A stretch of DNA of 64,000 bases from Chloroflexota bacterium (GCA_016887485.1 CP069394.1:434001-498000); one strand, 5' to 3'. Positions 9,123 to 17,462 are shown, counted from the first letter of the stretch. Program-made: numbers and translations. The notes: generated from the letters alone by a model not told the origin.

Positions 9123-9467
9123 CTAGAGCCCGAGTCCCATTCCACCCAGCATATTGGTGAAGGGAGCCATTTTTTCGGATGCCAGGGTGCGGGATTGATC
9201 CAGCGCGGCGTTGACACCGGAAGTGATCAGATCCTGCAGCATTTCCAGATCGGCATCTTCGAGGATTTCCGGCGCAATGGTGATGGATTTGCAGATCTGA
9301 TCGCCTGTCATGGTGACGCTGATCACGCCGCCGCCAACAGTGGCGGTCACGGTCTCTTGAGAAAGCTCTTCCTGAGCCTGAGCCATTTGCTGCTGCATCT
9401 GTTGGATTTGGGCCATCATCCCACCGGCGCTTTTGCCGCCGGGGGCGCGATTATAACCTTTTGCCAT
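9123..9467 (-). CDS. ybaB: Nucleoid-associated protein YbaB/EbfC
   Basis: This small DNA-binding protein forms tweezer-like dimers. It has 114 residues. The N-terminal half is a Gln/Met-rich helix (MMAQIQQMQQQMAQAQEEL), then strands VTATVGGGVISVTMTGDQ and the helix after ITIAPEILEDADLEMLQDLI. The C-terminus ends in a Gly/Met tail as in many homologues. The N-terminus is preceded by AAAGGAAATAAC. It sits between dnaX and recR, its usual place. Confidence 0.95.
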   Translation of the reverse strand: MAKGYNRAPGGKSAGGMMAQIQQMQQQMAQAQEELSQETVTATVGGGVISVTMTGDQICKSITIAPEILEDADLEMLQDLITSGVNAALDQSRTLASEKMAPFTNMLGGMGLGL

Positions 9468-9500
9468 TGTTATTTCCTTTCAAAATCCATAATTACTTTT

Positions 9501-11201
9501 TTAGTCAGCTTCTTTAGCTTTGGTGATTTTACCACCCAGGTCACGGGTGGCGGTGCCGACCATTCCATCATTATCAATTTCAATATCTTCGGGCACAGCA
9601 CTGCTTTCATGTGTGCTCACGATGCAGTTTACATTGATTGGTGTACCGAATACTTCTTCAAGGATATCGGCGGTCAGGGTCAGGTTGCCGCCCTTATCCA
9701 TCATGTCCTTGAGCGTGTCGGATGAGAAGCCCAGGATGAGCGTGTTGTCTTTCAAGCCCACGACTTTGGAGGTGTTCAATAGGCCCTCCGTGCGGGGATT
9801 ATGCTTCCCGACCATTGATTTGACCTTGCGCCACTGCTTGTGGATATCGCTGAGCTTTAGGTCGCCTTCCACGGTAGGCGCAGCGGATTTTGTCTGAGGA
9901 GGTTCTTTCTCGATTGGCTCCTGCCTGGGTTTGGCTGGTTTTTCTTCCTTGATCTTCTCCGGCCGGGGTTCGGTTTTTTGAGAATCAACCGCCTTTTCCT
10001 GCACAGGTGTTTCAACCGGCTCAGGTTTGGGTTTGGGCTTTGGTTGGCTTTGTTGGGGTTGGACTGGTGTTGTTTCCGTGGGTTGGGTTTGTGGGGTTGG
10101 GGTTTGCTCTGCCACAACGACAGCTGGCTTAACGAGATATTCCGTGAAGGCTAATTCCAGACCCAAGCCTGGATGCCAGTTGGCCTGTTCATCCACGGTT
10201 GCCTGGTTGAAGGCATTGATTGCCTTCAATAATTCGGGCAGGGGAAGCTGGTTTCCGTGCGCATGGATTTTGGGCTTGATGTCATCGGTGATATCGGTCG
10301 AGTTGAGGTGATCCATTTGATAAAGCAGGACATTGCGGAGGTAGGACACAACTTGCCGGGCAAGCTGGCGGGGGTCCGTACCGGTATCCAGCGCCTGGTC
10401 GATCTGTTCCAGTCCGGCTGCGGCGTCTTTCGCCACCAGGGCATCCACGATCTCAATCACTCGCAGGCTGGTAGCTGTTCCCAGAATGGTCTGGGCCTTC
10501 TCTAGCGAGATTTCCTCTTCGGTAGAGGTCAGCTGGTCAAGCAGGGAGATCGCGTCCCGCAGGCTGCCTGTGGCCTGCCGCGCCACTTCCATAAAAACGG
10601 GTTCTTCGATCTTCAATCCCTCAACCTGGCTCTTCTCTTTGAGGTAGTTGACAATGATCTCAATTGGAATCCGCCGGAACTCATGCCGCTGACAGCGGGA
10701 AAGCACGGTGGCTGGGATCTTATGGATTTCAGTGGTCGCCAGCACGAAAATGGCATGGGCTGGCGGCTCCTCCAGGGTTTTCAGGAGGGCATTGAAGGCC
10801 GCGGTGGATAGCATGTGGACTTCATCGATGATATAGACTTTAAAACGCCCCTGAGAGGGGGAGAAGTTGATCTTGTCACGCAGGTCGCGAACGTCATCCA
10901 CGCTGGTGTTGGACGCGGCGTCAATCTCGATCAGGTCCATGAACCGGCCGGCGGTGATGGCCTTGCAGTGATCGCATTCATTGCAGGGACGGTTTTCCAG
11001 GTCCGGATTGAGGCAGTTGACGGCTTTGGCCACCAAACGGGCACAGGTCGTTTTACCTGTGCCGCGGGGGCCGGAGAAGAGATAAGCATGCGCCACGCGG
11101 TCCAACATGACGGCGTTGCGCAGCGTTTGGGTAATATGTTCCTGACCGGCGACTTCATCCCAGCTTTGGGGTCGCCATTTGCGGTAAAGGGCTTTAGGCA
11201 T
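9501..11201 (-). CDS. dnaX: DNA polymerase III subunit gamma/tau
   Basis: DnaX is the ATPase of the clamp loader. The 566-residue protein has Walker A GPRGTGKTTCAR near residue 45, the zinc-binding cysteines in NRPCNECDHCKA, Walker B IIDEVHMLS, and the SRC motif LSRCQRHEF. After the AAA+ and lid domains (to about residue 365) comes a low-complexity linker rich in Pro, Gln, Lys and Glu (about 370-455), then a folded C-terminal domain that could be the polymerase/helicase-binding tau part. I saw no clear A-rich slippery site with a following stem that would yield a short gamma form. Genes follow in the order ybaB, recR. Confidence 0.96.
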   Translation of the reverse strand: MPKALYRKWRPQSWDEVAGQEHITQTLRNAVMLDRVAHAYLFSGPRGTGKTTCARLVAKAVNCLNPDLENRPCNECDHCKAITAGRFMDLIEIDAASNTSVDDVRDLRDKINFSPSQGRFKVYIIDEVHMLSTAAFNALLKTLEEPPAHAIFVLATTEIHKIPATVLSRCQRHEFRRIPIEIIVNYLKEKSQVEGLKIEEPVFMEVARQATGSLRDAISLLDQLTSTEEEISLEKAQTILGTATSLRVIEIVDALVAKDAAAGLEQIDQALDTGTDPRQLARQVVSYLRNVLLYQMDHLNSTDITDDIKPKIHAHGNQLPLPELLKAINAFNQATVDEQANWHPGLGLELAFTEYLVKPAVVVAEQTPTPQTQPTETTPVQPQQSQPKPKPKPEPVETPVQEKAVDSQKTEPRPEKIKEEKPAKPRQEPIEKEPPQTKSAAPTVEGDLKLSDIHKQWRKVKSMVGKHNPRTEGLLNTSKVVGLKDNTLILGFSSDTLKDMMDKGGNLTLTADILEEVFGTPINVNCIVSTHESSAVPEDIEIDNDGMVGTATRDLGGKITKAKEAD

Positions 11202-11219
11202 AATGATTTTTTTATTTCA

Positions 11220-11747
11220 CTAGGGTATTTGATAAGTGGCCTGCGTTTCCCCGCCGGAGTCAACCAGAGTGACCGTGTCACCGGGTTGCCAGATGGGGGT
11301 GTCGGACTGCCAGTACAATTCTATCACCGTATTAGTGCCGGCTTTTGAGTGCACCTCTACCGCGCCATCTTGGTTGAGGATCATCGCAGGGAAAGTGAAC
11401 CGTTGTCCCCGATCATTTAGAATCTGCCAGCCACTCAGGTTGATCGCGCCGTCGCTCCGGTTGAGGATTTGGACGTTTTCAATTTCCAAATTCCCGGCCC
11501 CGATAACGGTTGGGATGGTGAGTACCAGTCCCTCTTGCAGGAACTCAGTAGTGGGCTGGGGTGTTATAGCAAAGGTTTCACCGGTCGATTCAATGTCACC
11601 TGACCCGCTGTTTGGGTCAGTCAAGGTGATGGATACATCCGGTGTGGGGTGGGTAGCTTGCCAGATGAGCAGGACGATCAGGGTCGTTGCCGCGGAGATC
11701 AGAATATTTAGCAGGATGTAAAAAAGGAGACTTTTTTTGGTCTTCAT
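11220..11747 (-). CDS. Membrane-anchored lamin-tail-domain protein
   Basis: The 175-residue protein starts MKTKKSLLFYILLNIL, with one N-terminal hydrophobic segment (about 5-30) that is probably a signal anchor. After a Thr/Pro-rich linker, residues from about 80 on resemble the lamin tail domain (LTD): an NLEIENVQILNRSDGAINLSGWQI stretch, then RFTFPAMILNQDGAVEVHS, ending with a W-Q-P-G-D-x-V-x-L-V-D-S-G-G pattern. LTDs are extracellular Ig-like folds common in Chloroflexota. The ATG at 11747 has AGGCAGAGG upstream and was preferred over 11801. Only 18 bases separate it from dnaX, so it probably heads the dnaX operon. The function is unknown. Confidence 0.8.
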   Translation of the reverse strand: MKTKKSLLFYILLNILISAATTLIVLLIWQATHPTPDVSITLTDPNSGSGDIESTGETFAITPQPTTEFLQEGLVLTIPTVIGAGNLEIENVQILNRSDGAINLSGWQILNDRGQRFTFPAMILNQDGAVEVHSKAGTNTVIELYWQSDTPIWQPGDTVTLVDSGGETQATYQIP

Positions 11748-11772
11748 TGCCTCTGCCTTATCATTTTTATCA

Positions 11773-11801
11773 ATGATAGCACAGCTTGACTTGATTCCCA
11801 A
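11773..11801 (-). promoter_or_regulatory. Candidate sigma-70 promoter of the dnaX operon
   Basis: On the minus strand TTGGGA (11801-11796) is separated by 17 bases from TATCAT (11778-11773), 26 bases before the LTD-protein start. The -35 is only a partial match. Confidence 0.4.
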
Positions 11802-12019
11802 AGTCCGTGATAGACAGTTGGAAAATCGGGATATATTTTAGTGGTTTAGGCCTCATTTCTTCGCAATTAACAATCTGATAACAATTCATTGAGGGTTTAT
11901 TAATCGCAATATGATAACCTTCTTCTTAAGGAATTTGATTTCTCTCCTTTCGAATTCCGAGCATAACCTAAAAGTTGTGGTAGTGACCCCCAACTGAGAT
12001 AAAGGTGAGGTTAACGAAG

Positions 12020-12051
12020 CAAAGCAGGCGTTTGGTGAGGCGCCTGCTTTG
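12020..12051 (-). terminator. Hairpin downstream of the HicB-DinB gene
   Basis: CAAAGCAGGCG (12020-12030) and CGCCTGCTTTG (12041-12051) form a perfect 11-bp stem with a 10-nt loop, 17 bases past the stop codon. No U-tract follows on either strand, so it may be a 3'-end stabiliser or factor-dependent terminator. Confidence 0.6.
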
Positions 12052-12068
12052 TGACTTTAATGGAGCAG

Positions 12069-12785
12069 TTACTTTTCCGGAAAGACCAACTTCTTAATAT
12101 GTTCGATATGGTCCCGCTGGTGCCAGAGTGTGCGGCGGACGATCTTGCGGGGGGACCAGAATTCCCCTTCGAGCCCAAGGACTTTCACTACGCTAGCGAA
12201 GGTTGGGAAGACTCGGTCAATTTCAGACGCCAACTGATTGAGCCGTTCCACGGGATCTCCGGCCAGGTCCTGGCGTTCACGATCGGTCAGGTTCAGGCGG
12301 GAAAGGTACCAATGTTCGGCATTGGCGACATGCTTGACAATCCCGGTGATATTCCAGCGTTCATCTGGGCGCTGCATTTCAAGGATTTCCGGTGAAAGGG
12401 TGGTGTAACCAGCCAGAAGCTCATCCCGTTGCCAGTGGAAAACTTTGAGGGCGATGTCGATTTCATCTTTGGTCAGTGGCCGCCAGTCATCATGAAACCA
12501 GGCGTTGACCTGATAGCCAATGCCGGGGGCTGTGGATTGATAGCTTTCATTCAGGTTGTAGGTCGTAAACCTTTCCACAATTCTGAAATCCAGGTCTGTG
12601 AATTCTGCCCAGGGTTCAGCGGTGTGATCTCGGATCCATTTATCGAAGGTAAGTACAGCCAATGGCATACGAATCAAGGTTTCGGCTTCATCTTCACCAT
12701 AGGTAAAACATCCCGGGTGATCGAGGGCATAGGCCAGAAAGCGACCTTCTTCAGTATTTTCTTCCAATCCGATACGGATTTGCAT
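12069..12785 (-). CDS. HicB-like domain fused to DinB-like domain
   Basis: The 238-residue protein starts MQIRIGLEENTEEGRFLAYALDHPGCFTYG, a pattern like HicB-type degraded RNase H domains (residues 1-50). From about residue 90 a four-helix DinB/YfiT-like domain follows: the first helix holds FHWQRDELLAGY, a later helix has NITGIVKHVANAEHWYLSRL, and the C-terminus has WHQRDHIEHIKKL. The His residues in HVANAEHW and WHQRDHIEH are the usual metal ligands of the DinB fold. GGAGGA lies five bases before ATG 12785, so longer readings into 12887 are rejected. No HicA toxin is adjacent. It is probably a metal-dependent enzyme of the thiol-transferase superfamily with a sensing or dimerising N-terminus. 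Confidence 0.75.
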   Translation of the reverse strand: MQIRIGLEENTEEGRFLAYALDHPGCFTYGEDEAETLIRMPLAVLTFDKWIRDHTAEPWAEFTDLDFRIVERFTTYNLNESYQSTAPGIGYQVNAWFHDDWRPLTKDEIDIALKVFHWQRDELLAGYTTLSPEILEMQRPDERWNITGIVKHVANAEHWYLSRLNLTDRERQDLAGDPVERLNQLASEIDRVFPTFASVVKVLGLEGEFWSPRKIVRRTLWHQRDHIEHIKKLVFPEK

Positions 12786-12827
12786 TTGTTCCTCCAAAAT
12801 GATTTTTATTTCCATCCCTATCATAAC

Positions 12828-12851
12828 AAAAAACCGCCAGGACGGCGGCTT
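12828..12851 (-). terminator. Rho-independent terminator upstream of the DinB gene
   Basis: On the minus strand CCGCC pairs with GGCGG (extended by G-T and A-T pairs), then TTTTTT follows (A run 12828-12833). It lies after the small gene at 12938-13030 and would isolate that gene from the DinB gene. Confidence 0.7.
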
Positions 12852-12878
12852 CTTGATATAAATTGGTCTGTCAGGGAA

Positions 12879-12918
12879 GCACCCCAACAGATGAAACCCA
12901 TTATAGCTGTTGGGGTGC
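12879..12918 (-). terminator. Strong hairpin 20 bases after the small membrane peptide gene
   Basis: GCACCCCAACAG (12879-12890) and CTGTTGGGGTGC (12907-12918) give a perfect 12-bp stem with a 16-nt loop. No U-tract follows, but a second hairpin with a T6 tract comes 30 bases later, so the two may act together as a 3' end. Confidence 0.55.
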
Positions 12919-12937
12919 CCGTTTGAGTGGCAGGGGA

Positions 12938-13030
12938 TCAGTCATTGTGTGTTTGCTCCAGCCCAGTGAAACTGATTAAAGCAAATACAACGCTAATCAA
13001 GCCAATTACAAAATAAATAACAGCGCTCAT
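12938..13030 (-). CDS. 30-residue single-pass membrane peptide
   Basis: This short gene encodes MSAVIYFVIGLISVVFALI followed by SFTGLEQTHND: one hydrophobic helix (residues 3-21) and a short polar tail. It is supported by an ideal ribosome-binding site (AAGGAGGAAG, six bases before the ATG at 13030), by two hairpins right after its stop, and by a TATAAAAT sequence upstream. Length and design resemble bacterial small membrane proteins that modulate larger membrane complexes, but I recognise no family. It lies alone between the phosphoribosyltransferase terminator and the DinB gene. Confidence 0.6.
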   Translation of the reverse strand: MSAVIYFVIGLISVVFALISFTGLEQTHND

Positions 13031-13224
13031 GGACTTCCTCCTTCTTCTTCTTTAAATTATTTTATATAAAGCCAGTTTAATTAATCTCTACTATTAATAC
13101 GTCTAAAAACGAAAAAAGTTCCAGGTTTTGACTTAATTAAATAACACCAAAATGAAATTGAAGTAACGAACAGCTTTTATATGATGCAATATCTGTACCA
13201 TTGGGCTTTTGAGGGAAAGGTGAT

Positions 13225-13256
13225 TAAAAAAACCGGTCAGAATACTCTGACCGGTT
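13225..13256 (-). terminator. Terminator of the phosphoribosyltransferase gene
   Basis: AACCGGTCAG (13231-13240) pairs with CTGACCGGTT (13247-13256). On the minus strand the stem runs into seven Ts (A run 13226-13232). It lies 27 bases past the stop. Confidence 0.88.
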
Positions 13257-13282
13257 GGCTGAGCTAATTTTGTTTGAAACGA

Positions 13283-13837
13283 TTAATCTGAGAAAACAGG
13301 CAGATGGCCCAGGGCGATGATATCAGCCCATTTGGCACGCTCACCCTCTGTGAGGATAGCGACTTCGGCTGTGATCGTTCCACCGGCTTTCTCCAGGATC
13401 ATTCGCATGCCCTGCAGGGTGGAACCGGTGCTAATCACATCGTCCACAATCACGACCTTATGACCATCAATCAATTTGCGGTCTTTTTCATCAAGGTAGA
13501 GGGTTTGCGGTTTGCCGGTTGTGATGGAAAGGGTTTCGGAAGCGATAGCATCGCCCATATAGGCTTTGTAGGTCTTACGAAGGATGGCGAAAGGCTTGCC
13601 GGTCACAACGGAAAGCGCATAGGCAATTGGGATGCTCTTGGCTTCGGCCGTCACCAGGACGTCAAATTCGATATCGGATAATTTCTCGGCCAGGGCTTTG
13701 GCACAGGCTTCAACCAGTTCTGTGTCGCCAAGGATATTCAGAATGGCAATGCGCAGGCCGGGTTTGATTTCAAAAAGTTCAAGTTCCCGATGGATGCCGG
13801 CGATGTCAATGCCGTAGGTCTCGCGTTTCTCACTCAT
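13283..13837 (-). CDS. apt: Phosphoribosyltransferase, adenine phosphoribosyltransferase-like
   Basis: The 184-residue cytoplasmic protein belongs to the type I phosphoribosyltransferases, which join a base to PRPP. The PRPP loop VVIVDDVISTGSTLQGM is intact (about residues 120-136) and preceded by a hood and core typical of adenine/xanthine enzymes (VLVTAEAKSIPIAYALS as the base- or pyrophosphate-contact segment, then an RKTYKAYMG stretch). ATG 13837 has GGAG eight bases upstream. The exact base is not certain: apt-like proteins of this length include regulatory PRTs, so the symbol is a best guess. A strong terminator follows. Confidence 0.78.
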   Translation of the reverse strand: MSEKRETYGIDIAGIHRELELFEIKPGLRIAILNILGDTELVEACAKALAEKLSDIEFDVLVTAEAKSIPIAYALSVVTGKPFAILRKTYKAYMGDAIASETLSITTGKPQTLYLDEKDRKLIDGHKVVIVDDVISTGSTLQGMRMILEKAGGTITAEVAILTEGERAKWADIIALGHLPVFSD

Positions 13838-14181
13838 TTTCAGGTCTCCAGTTCGTCTCAAAAATCGACCTAATTATAATGCAACCTGAAATAGATGAGA
13901 TGTCTAGACCTTAAAAGATTTCAATTATTTGGAAGTGGGGATTAAATTATGTGAGTGCCGGAGACGCCGACCCCGGCACTCATTTTAAGGAGGAGAAGAA
14001 GAGAAGTCGCCCTTACTTACTTATATCTTACAGGATAGGTCGGATTTATGCTTGACGGTTACCCTACGATTGCCCTACGATAGTGCTTCTATTTTGCAGG
14101 TCAAAACCCAGGGATTTGGACACCTTCCAGTCGAAGTATTAAGGTAAGATTGGTAGAAAGCTATTCACTCAGAGGTGTAAA
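13838..14181. other. Intergenic region with one strong hairpin
   Basis: This divergent gap of 344 bases holds no gene I can support. GAGTGCCGG (13953-13961) and CCGGCACTC (13973-13981) form a 9-bp stem; on the plus strand it is followed by ATTTT and by AAGGAGGAGAAG, but no start codon stands at a useful distance from that purine run. The hairpin may be an orphan terminator. Confidence 0.5.
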
Positions 14182-14712
14182 TTGGGAAAAATTTTCGGTG
14201 TATTGGATCAAACACCCGTTGGACCGGTCAGCTTCATGGCGGGCGATCAGGGTTTGGAGCAGGTTGCATTTTCACCATTGATGGCGTTCAAAGCAAGCCT
14301 GCCGGTTGTGGATGACCAACCTTCGCTTAAAGGGATGGAGGTCGTTTCCACCCTCCTGGCGGAACTGAGTGAATATTTCTTTGGTTTACGGAAAACATTT
14401 ACTACCTCCATAGATTGGGATGTGATCAATGGCTTCCAGAGGGATGTGCTCCAACTGACAGCCGAGATACCCTTTGGCGAGGTCCGCACTTATGGCGAAC
14501 TGGCTCAACAATTGGGAAAACCCGGGGCTTCACGTGCGGTGGGCACGGCACTGGCCCGCAATCCGATGGCGTTGGTGATCCCTTGTCACCGGGTGATTGG
14601 CAGCGATCGAAAAATGCATGGTTTTGCCGCACCGGATGGGATCAAGACCAAGGCCTGGCTGTTGAAACTTGAAGGCCATGAAATCAAGAATGATCGTGTG
14701 GTAGGGGATTAG
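14182..14712 (+). CDS. ogt: Methylated-DNA--protein-cysteine S-methyltransferase
   Basis: The protein repairs O6-alkylguanine by transferring the alkyl group to its own cysteine. The 176-residue protein has the active-site motif ALVIPCHRVIGSD (Cys near residue 135), the arginine-finger helix EIPFGEVRTYGELAQQLGKPGASRAVGTALARNP, and the C-terminal WLLKLEGHE. The N-terminal ribonuclease-like domain is degenerate, as usual. I chose the TTG at 14182 because AGAGGTG lies four bases upstream and the reading gives the expected full N-terminal domain; an ATG at 14236 would truncate it. The gene is followed 13 bases later by era, so they probably share a transcript. Confidence 0.94.
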   Translation: MGKIFGVLDQTPVGPVSFMAGDQGLEQVAFSPLMAFKASLPVVDDQPSLKGMEVVSTLLAELSEYFFGLRKTFTTSIDWDVINGFQRDVLQLTAEIPFGEVRTYGELAQQLGKPGASRAVGTALARNPMALVIPCHRVIGSDRKMHGFAAPDGIKTKAWLLKLEGHEIKNDRVVGD

Positions 14713-14725
14713 GTCAGGACTAATT

Positions 14726-15649
14726 ATGATGGAAATGAATGTGTCCCAATTTGATGGGTTCAAATCGGGCTATGTCGCACTGGTCGGCAAACCCAATGTG
14801 GGTAAGTCCACCTTGCTCAATGACTATGTGGGGCAGATGATTGCCGCTGTTTCAGCCAAACCACAGACCACCCGTCGGCGTCAATTGGGAATTATCACCC
14901 TGGAAAAAGCTCAGATCGTATTTGTGGATACGCCGGGTATGCACAAAGGGGATTATAAGCTCAGCCGCTTTATCAATGAGGAAGCCCAATATGCGTTAAT
15001 GGATGCGGATTTGATCTTATTCATTGTGGATGCCAGCTTGCCGCCGGATTCGGAAGACCAGGCCCTTGCCGGAGAGATTACTGCTTTGAAAGCACCGCCG
15101 CAGGTGCTATTGGTGCTGAATAAGATTGACCTCATCCCTCCGGATTTGGTACCGGAGCGCCGGGAGCAGTTTTCCAAGTTAATGGATTTTACCGATGTTG
15201 TTCAGATCTCGGCCCTCACAGCGCCGGGACGGGAGCAGCTGTTGGAAAAAGTGATTGATATGCTGCCCGAAGGACCTCGGTATTTCCCTGAGGATCAGAT
15301 CACGGATATTTATGAGAAGGATATCGCAGAGGACTTGATCCGGGCTGCGGCTCTGGAGAACCTTCATGAAGAAGTGCCTTATGGCATCTTCGTGCGGGTG
15401 GATGATTACAAGGTCCGCAATGATAACCTGCGCTATATCCATGCAACAATCCTGGTCGAGCGTGATTCGCATAAGGGAATTGTGATCGGCAAGCGGGGTT
15501 CAATGATCAAAAAGATCAGCACACAAGCCCGCGAGAAAATAGAAGAACTGAGCGGGGAGAAGGTTTATCTGGAACTACAAGTGAAAGTGGAAAAGAACTG
15601 GCGCAATAACCAGGACTTTCTGCGAAGGGTGGGACTGAGCCATGACTGA
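14726..15649 (+). CDS. era: GTPase Era
   Basis: Era is an essential GTPase that binds 16S rRNA and helps assemble the 30S subunit. The 307-residue protein carries G1 GKPNVGKST, G2 around TTRRRQLG, G3 DTPGMHKG, G4 NKIDL and G5 SALTA, followed by the KH domain with VIGKRGSMIKKISTQAREKI near the C-terminus. All motifs are intact. Start ATG 14726; ATGs just downstream (14729, 14735) are possible alternatives. The last eight bases overlap the YhhN gene, giving tight coupling. Confidence 0.97.
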   Translation: MMEMNVSQFDGFKSGYVALVGKPNVGKSTLLNDYVGQMIAAVSAKPQTTRRRQLGIITLEKAQIVFVDTPGMHKGDYKLSRFINEEAQYALMDADLILFIVDASLPPDSEDQALAGEITALKAPPQVLLVLNKIDLIPPDLVPERREQFSKLMDFTDVVQISALTAPGREQLLEKVIDMLPEGPRYFPEDQITDIYEKDIAEDLIRAAALENLHEEVPYGIFVRVDDYKVRNDNLRYIHATILVERDSHKGIVIGKRGSMIKKISTQAREKIEELSGEKVYLELQVKVEKNWRNNQDFLRRVGLSHD

Positions 15650-16370
15650 ACTGGGGGGGCTGGCAAAATTCGGGGCTTTGATCGTTTTTGCAGGTTTTCT
15701 ATCTGATTGGCTTTCAGTTATATTCGGTTGGAAGAAGTTGCGCCCCTATGCCAAAACACTGGCATTGATCCTTTTGATCTTATGGATTGCGCTGTTATTT
15801 GATTTTGCCCCGAACAGGCTGGGGGTTCTATTGCTCTTGGCGCTGGGATTTGGCTTGTTGGGGGATATTCTGCTGCTTTTTCCCACTCGGTGCTTCAAGT
15901 GGGGGTTGGGCGCTTTCCTGTTGGGCCATATAACCTATCTGTTTTTGTTTTATAAGCTATTTCAAATTGGCAGAGTTGAAGGTCTGATCGCACCAATCGC
16001 GCCCTGGGTTTGGGGTGTGATAGGGGTTGTTGTTCTGGCAGCGTTGATGATTTTTAACCGGGTGATCATCCGGAAGATACGGGACCCGCACCCCAGGTGG
16101 CTTTTCCAGGTCGCGCTCTATCTTTACGCTGTATGCCTAAGTGTTGTGATGGTGTCTGGTTGGTTAACGGCGGGACTATATACCAGTGGGGGAATCTGGA
16201 TTTGGGCTTTGGCACTGGGAGGAACCTCATTCTTAATCTCTGATTTTAATTTAGCCTATGACCGGTTTGTGAAACCCTTCAAGCCAGCGCATTTTCTCAT
16301 CATGGTCACCTATCACCTGGCTCAATTCTTTCTGGCAATCGGCTTCTTTATGTTAATTTCCAGATTCTAA
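15642..16370 (+). CDS. YhhN family membrane protein (lysoplasmalogenase-like)
   Basis: This 242-residue integral membrane protein has about eight hydrophobic helices and matches the YhhN/TMEM86 family. Visible family marks are the GLLGDILLLFP segment (with the GD pair) near residue 72, the GHITYLFLF helix near 95-105, and the late TSFLISDFNLAYDRF segment with the conserved S-D. Family members TMEM86A/B hydrolyse the vinyl ether bond of lysoplasmalogens; whether the bacterial protein does so is inferred. Plasmalogens do occur in anaerobes. Its start overlaps era by eight bases. No terminator follows before the next promoter. Confidence 0.85.
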   Translation: MTELGGLAKFGALIVFAGFLSDWLSVIFGWKKLRPYAKTLALILLILWIALLFDFAPNRLGVLLLLALGFGLLGDILLLFPTRCFKWGLGAFLLGHITYLFLFYKLFQIGRVEGLIAPIAPWVWGVIGVVVLAALMIFNRVIIRKIRDPHPRWLFQVALYLYAVCLSVVMVSGWLTAGLYTSGGIWIWALALGGTSFLISDFNLAYDRFVKPFKPAHFLIMVTYHLAQFFLAIGFFMLISRF

Positions 16371-16393
16371 GTTGTATTGCCCATTTTCGCTAT

Positions 16394-16422
16394 TTGAATT
16401 TGGCTTCTGTTATTTGTATAAT
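16394..16422 (+). promoter_or_regulatory. Sigma-70 promoter of the lipoprotein gene
   Basis: TTGAAT (16394-16399), a 17-base spacer, then a perfect TATAAT (16417-16422). The 5' leader would be about 170 bases long, with no obvious structure. Confidence 0.65.
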
Positions 16423-16597
16423 CGAATTGAGTTACTTATGGTTAGGTAACCTATTTGATTATTGGTTCTGTTCGCCTTATTTCCCCAAGATTTCTACGCA
16501 GCAAATTAAATAAATTGTAATCATTCACTCTTGTTATTCGTAAATCATCTCTGAAGTTTTCCTGAACTTAAATAAATAATTAATGAAAGGAAGAAAG

Positions 16598-17437
16598 ATG
16601 AAGAATAAAAGCAGACTCATCAGCCTAAGCTTTCTCATTTTTATCCTATTACTTACCGGCTGTAATCTTCCAGGCGCCAATCAGGATCTCTCTGTAGAAG
16701 ATTGGGTTGCCACCTATGAGCAACAAACCGCCGTGGCGATGGGTGGTGAGGTTTTACCGGGCGATGACGGGGCCGGCGCTGCTCCCACTGTCACTCAGAC
16801 CATTCAGCCCACGATCACGCTCACCCCGACCTTCACCCTGACGCCGACGGAATCCAAGCCGATGGTGAGTGTCAGTGTGGACACCAACTGCAGGACCGGG
16901 CCCGGGAAGATCTATGACTGGATTGGCGCGCTGTTAGTTGGCGAAGTTGCTGAGGTGGTTGGCAAAACTGCAGACGGTCAATATTGGGTGATCAAAAATC
17001 CCGACCGGGCAGGCGAGTGCTGGCTTTGGGCGAATTACGCCTCTGTGAAGGGACCGACAGCTGATCTGGTGGAATATACACCTCCACCAACACCGACACC
17101 CATGATTGATTGGGCGGGATCCTGGACGACCTATAATGTGGCCCAGGATAACAGCTGGCACTTTTCCTATCCAATGACCTTATCTGTCAGCGGCTCAACA
17201 CTGACGGGTGTTGTGGACCTCGGCGGTGGGCAAACCGTAAATTTGACCGGCACCATCAGCGAAGATTTTACAACCATCAGCGGCACCTGGATTGGGCCTA
17301 CGCTAGATGGCACCTTTGAATTCTTTGCCCTGGGTCCGAATCAGTTCCAGGGTAACGGGGATAATGGCTCGCAGGTCTTTGGCTGGTGCGGCAGCAGGAG
17401 CGGTGCAGGAGAACCATCTCCGTGTTACACGCCTTAA
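16598..17437 (+). CDS. Lipoprotein with bacterial SH3-like domain
   Basis: The 279-residue protein has a lipoprotein signal peptide: KNKSR, a hydrophobic stretch, then the lipobox LLTGC with Cys at about residue 22, so it should be exported and lipid-anchored after Lgt acts. A Thr/Pro linker (TPTFTLTPTESKP) leads to an SH3b-like domain (about 90-150) marked by CRTGPGKIYDWIGALLVGE and WVIKNPDRAGECWLW, which in homologues binds glycans or peptidoglycan. A C-terminal beta-rich domain (about 175-270) has repeated Gly/Thr strands. ATG 16598 was preferred to 16583 because AAAGGAAG precedes it. Such lipoproteins are abundant in Anaerolineae; no catalytic residues are evident. Confidence 0.85.
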   Translation: MKNKSRLISLSFLIFILLLTGCNLPGANQDLSVEDWVATYEQQTAVAMGGEVLPGDDGAGAAPTVTQTIQPTITLTPTFTLTPTESKPMVSVSVDTNCRTGPGKIYDWIGALLVGEVAEVVGKTADGQYWVIKNPDRAGECWLWANYASVKGPTADLVEYTPPPTPTPMIDWAGSWTTYNVAQDNSWHFSYPMTLSVSGSTLTGVVDLGGGQTVNLTGTISEDFTTISGTWIGPTLDGTFEFFALGPNQFQGNGDNGSQVFGWCGSRSGAGEPSPCYTP

Positions 17438-17462
17438 TATGAAGTAGAAATGAGTTTTCGGA

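Noticed and set aside
10815-11348. 177-codon open frame antisense to dnaX
   Set aside because: Shadow of dnaX; no ribosome-binding site or domain.
11910-11996. 28-codon frame on the plus strand in the gap before the DinB gene
   Set aside because: No ribosome-binding site, no plausible product, and no supporting terminator.
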